DNA of 64,000 nucleotides from Planctomycetota bacterium (GCA_016207825.1 JACQZI010000012.1:17532-81531); one strand, 5' to 3'; positions 17,194 through 26,872 are shown, counted from the stretch's first letter. Notes: generated by a model from the letters alone, not told the origin. Numbers and translations are program-made.

Positions 17194-20100
17194 CTAATGG
17201 TACAAGTATATCGTATTATCCTGAATCACGCAAAGCCGGTCGCCGATGACCCGTATTTCCGGCTGGCCGCTGCTTTTAAGCTCGCCTTCTATTTTCTGGA
17301 TTTCTTTACCCGTTATCTTATCAAATATCATGATTATTGGCAACCATTTTTTATCGTCAGGGTTAAAGGCTGACACGTTGATGATTATATGATTATCGGT
17401 AAATAATACCTGGGAAACGGTTGAAGCCGTGCCGGTTTCAAGGCTGATTGTTTCCTTCCATTCTTTTAGCTCAAGCGTGTTTTTGATTGGGTGTCCGGAT
17501 ATTTGTATTTCGTTGCTATTTCCTTCATTGAGGGCGATGATATAAGCCATCCGTTCGTCAACACCGATATCACTTATGTAGACAGGGCATTTTATGCCGG
17601 AAGCGGTTGGTTTGCCGGTTGCGCGTTCCAGCATGTTAAGTTCAAAGGCTACCTGCGGCATCGGTTGATCAGGTGTCTGGTTTTCCCGTGTGGTGAAGAA
17701 GAACAGGTGCGTTTCATTTGCCTTGACGGTTTCGGGGAGGATGTCAGCCGGGGTAGGGGATTTCCAGAGTATCTTTTTATTATCAATATCATAGGCAATA
17801 ATCCTTAAAGTAGTAAAGAGGTATAATTTACCGGACTGGTCGTAATGATAGTTGCGTAATTCTTCCGAATTGTTTTCCGGTTTTACGGAATTAAGCATTT
17901 TCCCGGTGCTTTTATCCAGCACGATGGTGATGTTTTTAAATACAGGCAGGATGATTTCTTCATCATAGATGATTATCGTATCAAGTAAGCTATCCGCAAA
18001 GGGGAAAGACCAGAGTTCTTTGCCGTTGGAAATATCGAATACGGTAAGGCGGTAATTCATGGGGTTTTTGGAATCCTGGGTAATGAGGAAAAGATGGCTT
18101 TCCCATAATTCGCCCCGGACGAGTATTTCGGATTTACTGCGGAGGTCGATGAACCAATCAGGCGCGCTCCTCTCCGCTCCGCGGGACGACCCCACTCCGC
18201 TTTGCTTCGGGGACACCCCATTATCGGGAGTCTCCGTAGGCGGGGGCGCATCATAAGCCGCAATTGCCTCACGGCTTAAGGCAATGATTTTGCCGCTTAC
18301 CCGGAAGGCAGAAGGAAGGAGTGTTAAGCCCGTCTTTTTTGTCCAGCTTATCTTGGCGTCGGAATCCAGCCCGATTATTTTATCTTCAACAATAAGTATA
18401 AGATTGCCCGAGTTGCCGGATGGGAAATCCGCTTGGTCGTTAAGTGATACGGTTTCGCTTTCGGTATTCGTATGACTGCCTTTTAGTTTCAAGGGCGGGC
18501 TGAAAGGCTTCAGTGTTTGTTTGTCCGCCTGCAGGTAGGCGTATTCGGGCGAATCCAGTTTGGTTTTTACATATTCTTTAAGGCTTAATTGCTTGTTCTG
18601 GATGGTAATCACGGTATCAGGCGGGAATATTTTAAGCATCTTTTTCAAGAGTGTCTTGGCAGTGCCGAACATCAGGGTTTTTTCATAAGATTCCGCCAGT
18701 TTCAGATAAACCGGAAGGAGATGCGCCGATGAAGAAAATGTTTTTATGAAAAGCATCCCGTTTTCCGTTGCGTCCGCATAATCCTGTTTCTGGTAAGCGC
18801 TTTCCAAGAAGTTATAAATGATGTCCTCGGCTGAACGGCTGTTTGGGTAGAGCTTATAGATTGCCATGAGCTTGATGCGGTCGGCGGAGCTTTTTGCCAC
18901 CTCGTAAAGCGTGCGGGCTTTTTGCTCCTGTTTTTCGTAAACGGTTGACCCTATTTTAGTAATGACGGAATCAATCGCCAGACGGGCGAAATCCCAGATC
19001 CGTTCGCCGTTATAGGTTTCATCAGGCATTTTTTCTATCAGGAGCTGGTATTCCCGGACGGTATTTTCCCACTGTCCTGATTTTTGATAGGCTTGGACGA
19101 GTTCAAGGGTGGTTTCCACAAAGGAATACGGGCCGGGCGAATAGGCACGGGCTTTTTCCAGACAATCAACGGCTTGGTTCGTGCCGGTTATTTCGTCTGA
19201 TTTCGCCCATTCAAAATATGTGCGGTGAAGGTGGTTATTGATTATATTGGTGAGTTGACCGGCATTGGGATTCTTTTCTGCTGCGCTTAACCCCTGTTTG
19301 AATAAAGAAACGGCTTCCGAATATTTCTTGTTCTTAAGGGCAAGCGTGCCTATCTGTTGTATCAGGTAGGCATCATCCGGCTTTTCCTTCAGTTGTCGCT
19401 TGAACCATGTTTCCATTCCGGACCAGTCGTAAAAGGCATTGACCGTCCCCTCGGCTATTATGATTAAGACGTTATCCGATATGAGGATGTTTCCGGCCGG
19501 TATATTTACGTTTACAGTAACAGGCGGTGTTGTGTTCGGATCAATGATAACCCCTGTATTTGGGAAAGAATTCCATTCCCATGATGCCTGTAATTTTTTA
19601 GTAGCCAGGTCAAACATCATCAACGCATTCCGTGCAGGCAAATAAATCGATTGGTCGGTTAGTCCTCCCTTTCCTTTGAACTGATTTTCATAAGTCCAGG
19701 CGCGCTTGCCTTCTTTTGAGATATCAATCCCGATGACGCTGTTTTCCCCCTCGAGATACAGGATATTATTTTTTATGCCCAGAACATAACGCACGGGCGA
19801 CAGGGGGCTTCCTTCCCATTGCCAGAGTTCCTTGCCGGTTTCCCCATCAAGCGCGTAAAGATAATTAGAATCGATGGGGGTGGCGATCAGGATGTGTTTA
19901 TCAGACACCTGGGTTTTTATGAGCGGGTTATTCGCCCAGAGAAGCGGTAGTCTGACCGGGCTGTCACCGCGGGTGACGGTTATTTCCATCTGGTTGTATT
20001 TTTTCACCCATTTTATCATGCCGGTATGTTTATCTACTGCGGAAATTACGCCGACGTTGGATGAATAGTAGATGCTGTCATCATCAACCGTAACCATGGA

Positions 20101-21603
20101 AGGCATTATTTCCCGCGCCGGATTATTGAATAGGTTTACTTCCAGGATTCCAGAGGTGACGAATGTCTTCCAGTATAGCTCGCCGGTAGAGGCATTGAAA
20201 GAGCAGAGGTATTGCTGAGGCAGGTCGGTATCGTTTTCGTTATAAACCGCCACGGCATAGACGCAGTTATAATCAACGACCGGGGGCATTGGGAAAGATG
20301 CTTTCTTAAAGAAATCGCGTTTATCGGTTTCCTCGCCCGCCGACCAGATGATTTTTCCGTTGGAGGCATTCAAGGCGAAAAGTGTCCGGTGGGGGAATGG
20401 GTATTTTACATCAAGATAATAACTGGGGTAAATTTGTTCCTTAAGGCCTCCTGAGGTGGAGGTGATGAGGTTGGCGAATACCTTGTCCTGCGAAACGGTT
20501 ATAGGAAAAACCGCTCTTTCTTCATAAACGGGGTTATTGAAAAAGCCGCTCTCCACTTTCCAGATGATATCAGGTTGTTTGCCTTCATTAAGGGTAATGA
20601 GATTCAATGCATAAACCGCGGTTTCCGTTCCCAGATAAAGTATGCCGTTATGAACCGAAGGGAAATAGGGCAGGTATCTGTTTTGGGGGAGCAACTGCCC
20701 GGAAAATCCGATGTTAGATGGGATAACGCGGTTTGAAGGTATATCAAACGACCACATCAGGGGCGGTTGTGTTTCAATGCGGGAGCCCATGGTTTTTGAG
20801 TGGCGGTTATCGCCTCCGTAGGTATCCCAATCACCGGTTACGGCCAGTTCCATGGATTTGAGTTTGGCTAATTCCCCTTTGGCGAAATCAGCCAGGAGCA
20901 AAGCGGAATCATGTTTAAGTATTTTCATTTCGGGATAATCTTTCAGGATAAGTTCGTAAAGTGTTTGCAAGCGGTCTATTTGCCTCAAGCGGCTGTAGCA
21001 GATTGCGCGGAAGGCAAGCACTTGGTTCATCGGGATTTCTTTTGAGTCAGTTTGTTTAAGTATGCCGGTAATGGTTTCCAGAAGGTTACCGGCCTTATCA
21101 AATTCCTCTTTTTCCATACGGGACAAGGCGGAAAGGTAAGTGGATTTAATCCCATAAGAAGTGTAAAGGTAACGTTCGACAAGCTGGTTTAAGAAACCTT
21201 GATCGCCGGTTGTCTGGGCGGTTTCCAGGAGCGTCCGGGCTGAAGGGTCGAAGATATCGCGGTAAGTTTTTTTTCCTTCAGCCGGCAAGTTTGACAATAG
21301 TTGCCGGCAAAGATACTTAACCCCAACAAAGGTATTAGGCTCTTCTGGATAAGGAACGATATTTTCAGGATATTTTTCCATGGCTTCTTGGTATTTTTTC
21401 ACAGCATTGGTCCAGTCGCTGTTTTTAGCCGCTTCAAGCCCGGTTTCTATTAGCTTGACGGCGTCCGCACTGATGGGGACATAAGCCCGCGAGTTTATTT
21501 TGCCTTCAGCCGGTTCATCTTGGGCTTTAGATAAGGCGGTATATAAAAGCTGGCAGGCAATGAGCGCCAGGATAATAAAATAAACCTTTAGCGGTTTTTT
21601 CAT
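17194..21603 (-). CDS. Giant PQQ-type beta-propeller and TPR secreted protein
   Basis: 1469 residues from the start at 21603 (MKKPLKVYF); a longer frame to 21672 overlaps the promoter -35 box. A signal peptide (YFIILALIACQLLYTALSKA) is followed by TPR-like helices, then an N-terminal propeller with PQQ-like repeats (YALDGETGKELWQW, SAVDKHTGMIKWV, FALNASNGKIIWS), a central TPR block (AVSLFKQGLSAAEKNP, ALKNKKYSEA) and a second propeller at the C-terminus (VFDISNGKELWSF, IAYDIDNKKILWK). Such proteins usually act as scaffolds outside the inner membrane; enzymatic PQQ use is not shown. Residues about 1123-1147 come from an inserted GC-rich palindromic repeat. The toroid gene follows 9 bp downstream. 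Confidence 0.85.
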   Translation of the reverse strand: MKKPLKVYFIILALIACQLLYTALSKAQDEPAEGKINSRAYVPISADAVKLIETGLEAAKNSDWTNAVKKYQEAMEKYPENIVPYPEEPNTFVGVKYLCRQLLSNLPAEGKKTYRDIFDPSARTLLETAQTTGDQGFLNQLVERYLYTSYGIKSTYLSALSRMEKEEFDKAGNLLETITGILKQTDSKEIPMNQVLAFRAICYSRLRQIDRLQTLYELILKDYPEMKILKHDSALLLADFAKGELAKLKSMELAVTGDWDTYGGDNRHSKTMGSRIETQPPLMWSFDIPSNRVIPSNIGFSGQLLPQNRYLPYFPSVHNGILYLGTETAVYALNLITLNEGKQPDIIWKVESGFFNNPVYEERAVFPITVSQDKVFANLITSTSGGLKEQIYPSYYLDVKYPFPHRTLFALNASNGKIIWSAGEETDKRDFFKKASFPMPPVVDYNCVYAVAVYNENDTDLPQQYLCSFNASTGELYWKTFVTSGILEVNLFNNPAREIMPSMVTVDDDSIYYSSNVGVISAVDKHTGMIKWVKKYNQMEITVTRGDSPVRLPLLWANNPLIKTQVSDKHILIATPIDSNYLYALDGETGKELWQWEGSPLSPVRYVLGIKNNILYLEGENSVIGIDISKEGKRAWTYENQFKGKGGLTDQSIYLPARNALMMFDLATKKLQASWEWNSFPNTGVIIDPNTTPPVTVNVNIPAGNILISDNVLIIIAEGTVNAFYDWSGMETWFKRQLKEKPDDAYLIQQIGTLALKNKKYSEAVSLFKQGLSAAEKNPNAGQLTNIINNHLHRTYFEWAKSDEITGTNQAVDCLEKARAYSPGPYSFVETTLELVQAYQKSGQWENTVREYQLLIEKMPDETYNGERIWDFARLAIDSVITKIGSTVYEKQEQKARTLYEVAKSSADRIKLMAIYKLYPNSRSAEDIIYNFLESAYQKQDYADATENGMLFIKTFSSSAHLLPVYLKLAESYEKTLMFGTAKTLLKKMLKIFPPDTVITIQNKQLSLKEYVKTKLDSPEYAYLQADKQTLKPFSPPLKLKGSHTNTESETVSLNDQADFPSGNSGNLILIVEDKIIGLDSDAKISWTKKTGLTLLPSAFRVSGKIIALSREAIAAYDAPPPTETPDNGVSPKQSGVGSSRGAERSAPDWFIDLRSKSEILVRGELWESHLFLITQDSKNPMNYRLTVFDISNGKELWSFPFADSLLDTIIIYDEEIILPVFKNITIVLDKSTGKMLNSVKPENNSEELRNYHYDQSGKLYLFTTLRIIAYDIDNKKILWKSPTPADILPETVKANETHLFFFTTRENQTPDQPMPQVAFELNMLERATGKPTASGIKCPVYISDIGVDERMAYIIALNEGNSNEIQISGHPIKNTLELKEWKETISLETGTASTVSQVLFTDNHIIINVSAFNPDDKKWLPIIMIFDKITGKEIQKIEGELKSSGQPEIRVIGDRLCVIQDNTIYLYH
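18188..18235. repeat. GC-rich palindromic element inside the propeller/TPR gene
   Basis: On the minus strand it contains GACTCCCGATAATGGGG, then TCCCCGAAGCAAAGC and GGGGTC. A second copy of this roughly 46-nt core lies at 34312-34357. It is in frame and codes a polar, low-complexity stretch (SPKQSGVGSSRG) that interrupts the second propeller. Confidence 0.75.
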
Positions 21604-21643
21604 ATACAAAATATACGAATGATAAACCTGTTTCGTTGGCGGT

Positions 21644-21672
21644 ATTATAAGAAAAGATGATGAAACCGTCAA
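21644..21672 (-). promoter_or_regulatory. Promoter of the giant propeller gene
   Basis: On the minus strand TTGACG (21667-21672), 17-nt spacer, TATAAT (21644-21649). The leader to the ATG at 21603 is about 33 nt and has no obvious Shine-Dalgarno. Confidence 0.65.
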
Positions 21673-21715
21673 ATCAAAACATGGTAATAGTAATATCGAG
21701 CATCTTTTTTATCTA

Positions 21716-21750
21716 ATAAAAAACGGACGGTTTTGCTCCCGTCCGTTTAT
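21716..21750 (-). terminator. Intrinsic terminator of the HEAT/ThuA-like gene
   Basis: Arms AAACGGACGG (21721-21730) and CCGTCCGTTT (21739-21748) form a perfect 10-bp stem with an 8-nt loop. On the minus strand it is followed by a T run, 20 bp after the stop codon at 21769. Confidence 0.85.
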
Positions 21751-21768
21751 TGGTTTTTATCAAGAGTA

Positions 21769-23463
21769 TTATTTTTTACGCACGTTCAAACGTTCCACTG
21801 CTTCCATAATGAAATTTAAAATGAGGTTTTGCAGGGCATATTCATCCGAAGCGTCTTTCTGTTTGCCGAAATGGCTCAATACATGCATTACCTGCCCTCC
21901 CGTTTTTTTACCCACGACATAGCCGTCATTCCCTCCTGTTGACGCTGAAGGCGCTATGGGTTGCCCGCCCGGCCCTGCCGCAAAGGTAATTGCAACGGCG
22001 CCGCTTTTCGGGTCGTCCGTTTTAAGGTCCTCTGAAACTATTAAGATGACCACTTCATTTGCTCTTAATACCTTAAGGTCGGGAGCATCTGCATCGATTT
22101 TCCATTTATTTTCTCCGATGCTCGTGCGCTTGACGGCTATTGTGCCGCTGCCGTCGTCGGCGGGGTTATCGTTTGAGCCTGCAGCAGGTTTGGGCTTGTC
22201 AAAGACATCTTTAAGATAAGGGTGGGTTGTTTGCCCTGGTGCCGGGAAAATACCCACGTTCTTTTCAGCCGGGTAATATTTTGTATGTCCCACCACGCCT
22301 TTCCAGGCGCGTTCGACCACTTCTTCCAGAACCCAGTCCTCGCTGAAGAAATAACCGCCGTTAGCGACGAAATTCCTGATTTTCTCAACGCCTTTTTGGC
22401 TCAACATATTAGCGAAAGGGGTGTGCTTATCGCAACCGGCACAGGTAACGCTGCGCAGTCCGCCTTTCTGGTCCGAAGCCTGGCAGGTCGGGCAGACACA
22501 ATGCTCACGGATATGGTTGCAGTTCATGATAACCACCCATTTGTCATCTATTTTATATGCCTCCGTATCGAATTCTGATTTCTTAACGACTGTATGCGGT
22601 ATTTTCATCCGTTCAAGTATGCTTTGGATATGGTCATAATTATGGTCCCAGCCTTTTTCCATGGTTTTACCGATTCTTTCGCAACCGGGACAATCGCTGT
22701 TGATGACAATTATTTTGTCTTTGGGTATCCTGCGTATGCCTGCTTGGACGGCAACGGTTTTAAAATCCAGCGCTGTTCCCGTGCCTTCTCCTGTTACTTC
22801 CGGTTTTACGAAGAGCGCATCCTCATTATCGTTCATGTGTTTTTCCCACCATTTTTGGATATTCTCGGCGGTCCAGCCGATAGAGTTTCCTGCTAAGGCA
22901 TGCAGGCTTTCAATGGTTTTCTTGGTTAAATCCTGGTCTTTTTGGCAGTCTTTGCTTTGCAGGAATTCAACCAAAAGAGCAATAGCGTTCTTGTTTTTGG
23001 TTAGCCCCAGGTTGATAACTGCTTGTTCGCGCAGGGCTCCGTTGCCTTTTTCAAGTAGTTTTTTGAAGAGTTTTACCAGCCCGTCTGAATTATTATCTTT
23101 TAAAACGGCCGTGATATCCCGGCTGACCGGCCTGGTTTTATTGGTAATAATATAATCGGCCAACTCCTCAAAAGCAGATACGTCGGTAAACAGGGGGAAT
23201 CCTTTGACGACTTCCCAATATGCCTGAAACTGCGTATCCGCAGAAATTCTGCTCAGTTGTGAAATGAGTAATTTCATGGCTTTATCGTTATTGACTCCCG
23301 CTATATTCTTGACCGCGGCTCGTATTTTTTCTACGTCATTGTATTGAAGCGCCGAATTAAACCCGCTCTGCGCCTCGCTTAAAGCATCGGCCGCCTGCAC
23401 AGGCTTTATCCCGAAAATAGCGATGGTAATGAGGATTAAAGCCGGTATGTAAAGACGTTTCAT
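21769..23463 (-). CDS. Secreted HEAT-repeat protein with ThuA/DUF4159-like domain
   Basis: 564 residues. A signal peptide (ALILITIAIFGIKPVQA) precedes HEAT-like helices (KLFKKLLEKGNGALREQAVINLGLT is one repeat, continuing with KNAIALLVEFL). The second half (about 250-560) has an alpha/beta start (IIVINSDCPGCERIG), a paired-cysteine segment (CNHIREHCVCPTCQ, TCAGCDKHTPF) and FVANGGYFFSEDW, as in class I glutamine-amidotransferase-like/ThuA and DUF4159 domains. The clustered Cys (CxxC pairs) suggest a metal site. It is flanked by its own promoter and terminator, so it is a single-gene unit. Function is unknown. Confidence 0.75.
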   Translation of the reverse strand: MKRLYIPALILITIAIFGIKPVQAADALSEAQSGFNSALQYNDVEKIRAAVKNIAGVNNDKAMKLLISQLSRISADTQFQAYWEVVKGFPLFTDVSAFEELADYIITNKTRPVSRDITAVLKDNNSDGLVKLFKKLLEKGNGALREQAVINLGLTKNKNAIALLVEFLQSKDCQKDQDLTKKTIESLHALAGNSIGWTAENIQKWWEKHMNDNEDALFVKPEVTGEGTGTALDFKTVAVQAGIRRIPKDKIIVINSDCPGCERIGKTMEKGWDHNYDHIQSILERMKIPHTVVKKSEFDTEAYKIDDKWVVIMNCNHIREHCVCPTCQASDQKGGLRSVTCAGCDKHTPFANMLSQKGVEKIRNFVANGGYFFSEDWVLEEVVERAWKGVVGHTKYYPAEKNVGIFPAPGQTTHPYLKDVFDKPKPAAGSNDNPADDGSGTIAVKRTSIGENKWKIDADAPDLKVLRANEVVILIVSEDLKTDDPKSGAVAITFAAGPGGQPIAPSASTGGNDGYVVGKKTGGQVMHVLSHFGKQKDASDEYALQNLILNFIMEAVERLNVRKK

Positions 23464-23499
23464 AAATACAATCTCCTTTCATAACCATTATATTATATC

Positions 23500-23528
23500 A
23501 TAATACTCAATACATGTCAGCCTGTCAA
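23500..23528 (-). promoter_or_regulatory. Promoter of the HEAT/ThuA-like gene
   Basis: Minus-strand TTGACA (23523-23528), 17-nt spacer, TATTAT (23500-23505). A good AAGGAG lies 9 nt before the ATG at 23463. Confidence 0.65.
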
Positions 23529-23618
23529 CTAATAAACGCCTCAAGGGCGAGGTTCTTCCCTTATATAATACAATCAAAACAGCCAAAAGTTTTGATAAAA
23601 ATAATATTTTCGTTAAAA

Positions 23619-26339
23619 TTACCGGAGGTCGTCCAGGCTCTTTTTAAGCTTGCCAAATTGCTCGGCCAGCGCGGCATTTTTTGCTTCTTCCTTGGCAAGG
23701 ATTTCCGGAGGTGCGTTTTTCCTGAATTCGCGGTTGGATAGCTGTTGTTTGGAGCGGGTAAGCTGCTCCTCGGCTTTAGCCAGCTTATTTTGGAGCCGCT
23801 TCTTTTCCGCGTCTAAATTGATGATTCCTTCCAGGGGAACAAAAACCTCCACCTTGTATTTGCCTTCGCTTATAACTTCGGTCGCCGAGTGGTCGGGCTT
23901 TTTCGCCTTTACCTTGATATCCGTAGACGAGATATTGGCGATGTGTTCAATCATCTTGCGGTGCGTTTCGATAATGCCAGTCGTTCCCTTATCTGCCGTG
24001 GAAACGATGATGGAGAGCGCCTGCTTTTTATCGATATCCATTTTATTCCGGATATCGCGCACGGCGCGGATTATTTCCATGACCAGTTTCATCTCATCTT
24101 CGGCTTCTTTATAAATCAGTTTGGAATCGCTTTCCGGCCAGGGGGCAATCATCACGGATTCCGACCAGCCGCCTTTTTCCCGGAAATTCTGCCAGAGCTC
24201 CTCGGTGATATGCGGGATAAGCGGATGCAATAGCCGTAAGATAGTATTAAACAAATGGAGCAGATTGGATTTTAATGCCTTATCTCCGCCCGGCTCTTTG
24301 CTGTAAAGCCGCGGTTTTATCATTTCCAGGTACCAATCACAGACATCGCCCCAGAAGAAGTGGTAAACCGAATGCGCCGCCTGGCTGAATTCATAAGACT
24401 CCAGCGCTTTAGTATAATCGGCAATGGTCGAATTAAGCCGGCTTAAAATCCATTTGTCCTCGAAAGATAATGAGCAATTAGCAGGTAACAGTGAACATTG
24501 TTCATTGCTCATTGTCACTTCTTCACTAGTAGGCAGATTAGTCAGTATCAGTCTTGAGGCGTTCCAGAGCTTATTGCAGAAATTGCGGCCGGAGACATAA
24601 ACCTCTTCGGAAAGGTTGATATCGCCGCCCAGCGGGATATTGGTCATGATGCCGAACCTTAAGGCGTCGGCGCTGTATTTGGTCATTAAATCTATCGGGT
24701 CGGGAGAGTTTCCGAGCGACTTGGAAAGTTTCCTGCCCTTGTCGTCCCGTGCGATTCCGTGGATATAAACATGCCTGAACGGGACATCTCCTCCGAATTC
24801 AATGCCCGCCATTATCATGCGCGAAACCCAGAAGAAAAGGATGTCTTTTCCGGAGTTAAGCCAGGCGGTCGGGTAGAAATATTTCAGTTCCGCTGTTTCC
24901 TTGGGCCAGCCGAATACCGCGAAAGGCCACAGCCACGAGGAAAACCAGGTGTCCAAAACATCCGGGTCTTGTGTGAGTTCCGTATTCCCGCACTTCGGGC
25001 ATTTGGCGGGCTTATCTTTGCTTGCAATCGGAGGACATTGTTCCGATGTTTTATCCCGATGGTCATCGGGGCGTCGCTTCGCTCCGCAGTACCATATCGG
25101 GATTCTGTGTCCCCACCAGAGCTGTCTGGAGATGCACCAGTCGCGGATGTTGGTCATCCATTCCATGTAAACCTTATCCCATCTTTCCGGGAAGAATTTT
25201 ACCCGGCCGTCTTTCACCGCCTGGATGGCCGGTTCGGCCAGCGGCTTCATCCTGACAAACCACTGGAGCGAGAGATATGGTTCTATCATAGTCTCGCAGC
25301 GGTAACAGTGCCCGACTGCGTGCATGTGCTTGTCTTTTTTATCGTATAAGCCCTGCGCTTCCAAATCCGCAATGACTTTCTTCCGCGCCTCGAATCGGTC
25401 CAGCCCTTTATAAGCCCCGGCGTTCTCGTTCATCTTGCCGTCCGGCCCGATGACCTTTATGAAAGCGAGATTATGCCGCTGTCCCATGGCGAAGTCGTTC
25501 GGGTCGTGTGCAGGCGTCACTTTCACCGCGCCCGAGCCGAATTCCGGATTGGTGAAGGAATCCGCGATTATCGGGATTTCCCGGTTTACCAGGGGGAGTA
25601 TCACCGTTTTCCCGATTAAATCTTTATAGCGCTTGTCATCCGGATGGACGGCAACCGCGGTATCGCCCAGCATCGTTTCCGGGCGGGTGGTTGCGACCAT
25701 TATTTGAGTAACATCCGCGTTCTTATCTTTCATCGGATACTTTATCCAGTAAAGCCCGCCTTCGATATCCCGGTGTTCCACTTCTTCATCGGAAAGCGCG
25801 GTCTGGCAGCGCGGGCACCAGTTGATAATGTAATCCCCCTGGTAAATCAATCCTTTTTTATAAAGCCGGATGAATACTTCCATCACCGCCTTGGAATAAT
25901 CCTCATCCATGGTAAAGCGCAAGCGCGACCAGTCGCAGGAACAGCCGAGTCGCTTCAATTGCTGGATAATGGTATTGCCGTATTGTTCCTTCCATTTCCA
26001 GACCATTTCGACGAACTTCTCGCGCCCGATTTTATGGCGGCTGAGGTTTTCCTTGCGCAGGCTTTTCTCGACCGCGTTCTGGGTGGCGATGCCGGCGTGG
26101 TCTGTTCCCGGAATCCAGACGGTGTTATAACCCTGCATACGGCGGAAGCGCGTCATGATATCCTGCGGTGTTTCGTCCATCACGTGGCCCATATGGAGTA
26201 TGCCGGTGACGTTGGGCGGGGGAATCACCACGGCGAAGGGCTTGTGCTGGGCATCGACCTTGCCGTGAAAATAGCCCTTTTCTTCCCAGAACTTATAGAT
26301 GCGTTCTTCAACCGTTTGAGGATTATATACGGATTCCAT
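23619..26339 (-). CDS. valS: Valyl-tRNA synthetase
   Basis: 906 residues, within the family range. Class I signatures HMGH (in NVTGILHMGHVMD, about 43-55) and KLSKS (RKLSKSLGN) are intact, as are the editing domain (TTRPETMLGDTAVAVHPDD) and the C-terminal coiled coil (LQNKLAKAEEQL). The enzyme charges tRNA-Val and edits mischarged threonine. A 15-residue extra segment (about 416-430, GAKRRPDDHRDKTSE) interrupts the usual WYC...CPKCG zinc-knuckle region and is encoded by a palindromic repeat. The gene starts 8 bp after an ORF6N gene, an unusual upstream partner. Confidence 0.96.
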   Translation of the reverse strand: MESVYNPQTVEERIYKFWEEKGYFHGKVDAQHKPFAVVIPPPNVTGILHMGHVMDETPQDIMTRFRRMQGYNTVWIPGTDHAGIATQNAVEKSLRKENLSRHKIGREKFVEMVWKWKEQYGNTIIQQLKRLGCSCDWSRLRFTMDEDYSKAVMEVFIRLYKKGLIYQGDYIINWCPRCQTALSDEEVEHRDIEGGLYWIKYPMKDKNADVTQIMVATTRPETMLGDTAVAVHPDDKRYKDLIGKTVILPLVNREIPIIADSFTNPEFGSGAVKVTPAHDPNDFAMGQRHNLAFIKVIGPDGKMNENAGAYKGLDRFEARKKVIADLEAQGLYDKKDKHMHAVGHCYRCETMIEPYLSLQWFVRMKPLAEPAIQAVKDGRVKFFPERWDKVYMEWMTNIRDWCISRQLWWGHRIPIWYCGAKRRPDDHRDKTSEQCPPIASKDKPAKCPKCGNTELTQDPDVLDTWFSSWLWPFAVFGWPKETAELKYFYPTAWLNSGKDILFFWVSRMIMAGIEFGGDVPFRHVYIHGIARDDKGRKLSKSLGNSPDPIDLMTKYSADALRFGIMTNIPLGGDINLSEEVYVSGRNFCNKLWNASRLILTNLPTSEEVTMSNEQCSLLPANCSLSFEDKWILSRLNSTIADYTKALESYEFSQAAHSVYHFFWGDVCDWYLEMIKPRLYSKEPGGDKALKSNLLHLFNTILRLLHPLIPHITEELWQNFREKGGWSESVMIAPWPESDSKLIYKEAEDEMKLVMEIIRAVRDIRNKMDIDKKQALSIIVSTADKGTTGIIETHRKMIEHIANISSTDIKVKAKKPDHSATEVISEGKYKVEVFVPLEGIINLDAEKKRLQNKLAKAEEQLTRSKQQLSNREFRKNAPPEILAKEEAKNAALAEQFGKLKKSLDDLR
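25053..25102. repeat. Palindromic element inside valS
   Basis: ATCCCGAT-GGTC-ATCGGG at one end, a GCGTCGCTTCGCTCCGC core, and ATATCGGGAT at the other end. Its outer arms are complementary. It is in frame and encodes a lineage-atypical insertion next to the zinc-binding cysteines. Confidence 0.7.
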
Positions 26340-26347
26340 ATTTATTA

Positions 26348-26872
26348 TTAAATCTTTTTACCGGGATGGAAGCCGATTTTCGGCTTAGGTTTCTCTTCTT
26401 CGGACATCAGCTGTCTAATGGCATCAAATACCGCCTTAAATTGGATATCATATTTCTTTTCCAGTTCTTCCAGCTTTTTGGCTAATTCTTTATGGGATGA
26501 AAGTATCCGGCGCAGCTTGACAAATGCTCTCATTATAGTAATATTAACCTGAATGGCGCGTTTGCTGTTTAAGATGCCGGAAAGCATTGCTACCCCCTGC
26601 TCTGTAAAAGCGTAAGGAAGGTATTTTGAATGAGAGCCTCTCTTTAAGGTGCCAAATTGGCACCTTAAAATTTGACGATATTCTTCCCTTGTTATTGTAA
26701 ACATGAAATCAATTGGGAATCTTTCTATGTTTCTTTTAACCTGCCTTTTCAGTTGTCTTGTTTCCACTCCGTAAAGGCGTGCCAAGTCGTCATCTAATAT
26801 AACTTTATGCCCACGTATAAATAAGATGGCATCTTCAATCCGCTCTACAGGAATTAGAGATGTTTCTTTCAT
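26348..26872 (-). CDS. ORF6N-domain DNA-binding protein
   Basis: 174 residues. The ORF6N pattern is clear: IRGHKVILDDDLARLYGVETRQLKRQVKRNIERFP, then FGTLKRGSHSKYLPYAFTEQGVAMLS (quoted in parts), followed by a C-terminal coiled coil (KLEELEKKYDIQF). These domains are found in phage antirepressor-like and KilA-N-associated proteins and probably bind DNA. No other phage gene is nearby. Its stop is 8 bp before valS, so the two share a transcript. The gene itself contains a perfect 27-nt palindrome, which could be a self-binding site (inference). Confidence 0.88.
   Translation of the reverse strand: MKETSLIPVERIEDAILFIRGHKVILDDDLARLYGVETRQLKRQVKRNIERFPIDFMFTITREEYRQILRCQFGTLKRGSHSKYLPYAFTEQGVAMLSGILNSKRAIQVNITIMRAFVKLRRILSSHKELAKKLEELEKKYDIQFKAVFDAIRQLMSEEEKPKPKIGFHPGKKI
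26643..26669. repeat. Perfect 27-nt palindrome inside the ORF6N gene
   Basis: Arms TTTAAGGTGCCAA and TTGGCACCTTAAA flank a single central A. It covers the codons of the highly conserved LRCQFGTLKR stretch, about residues 68-77. Confidence 0.9.

Noticed and set aside
24759..25349. 196-residue + strand frame opposite valS
   Set aside because: Antisense to a highly conserved gene; composition fits a shadow frame.
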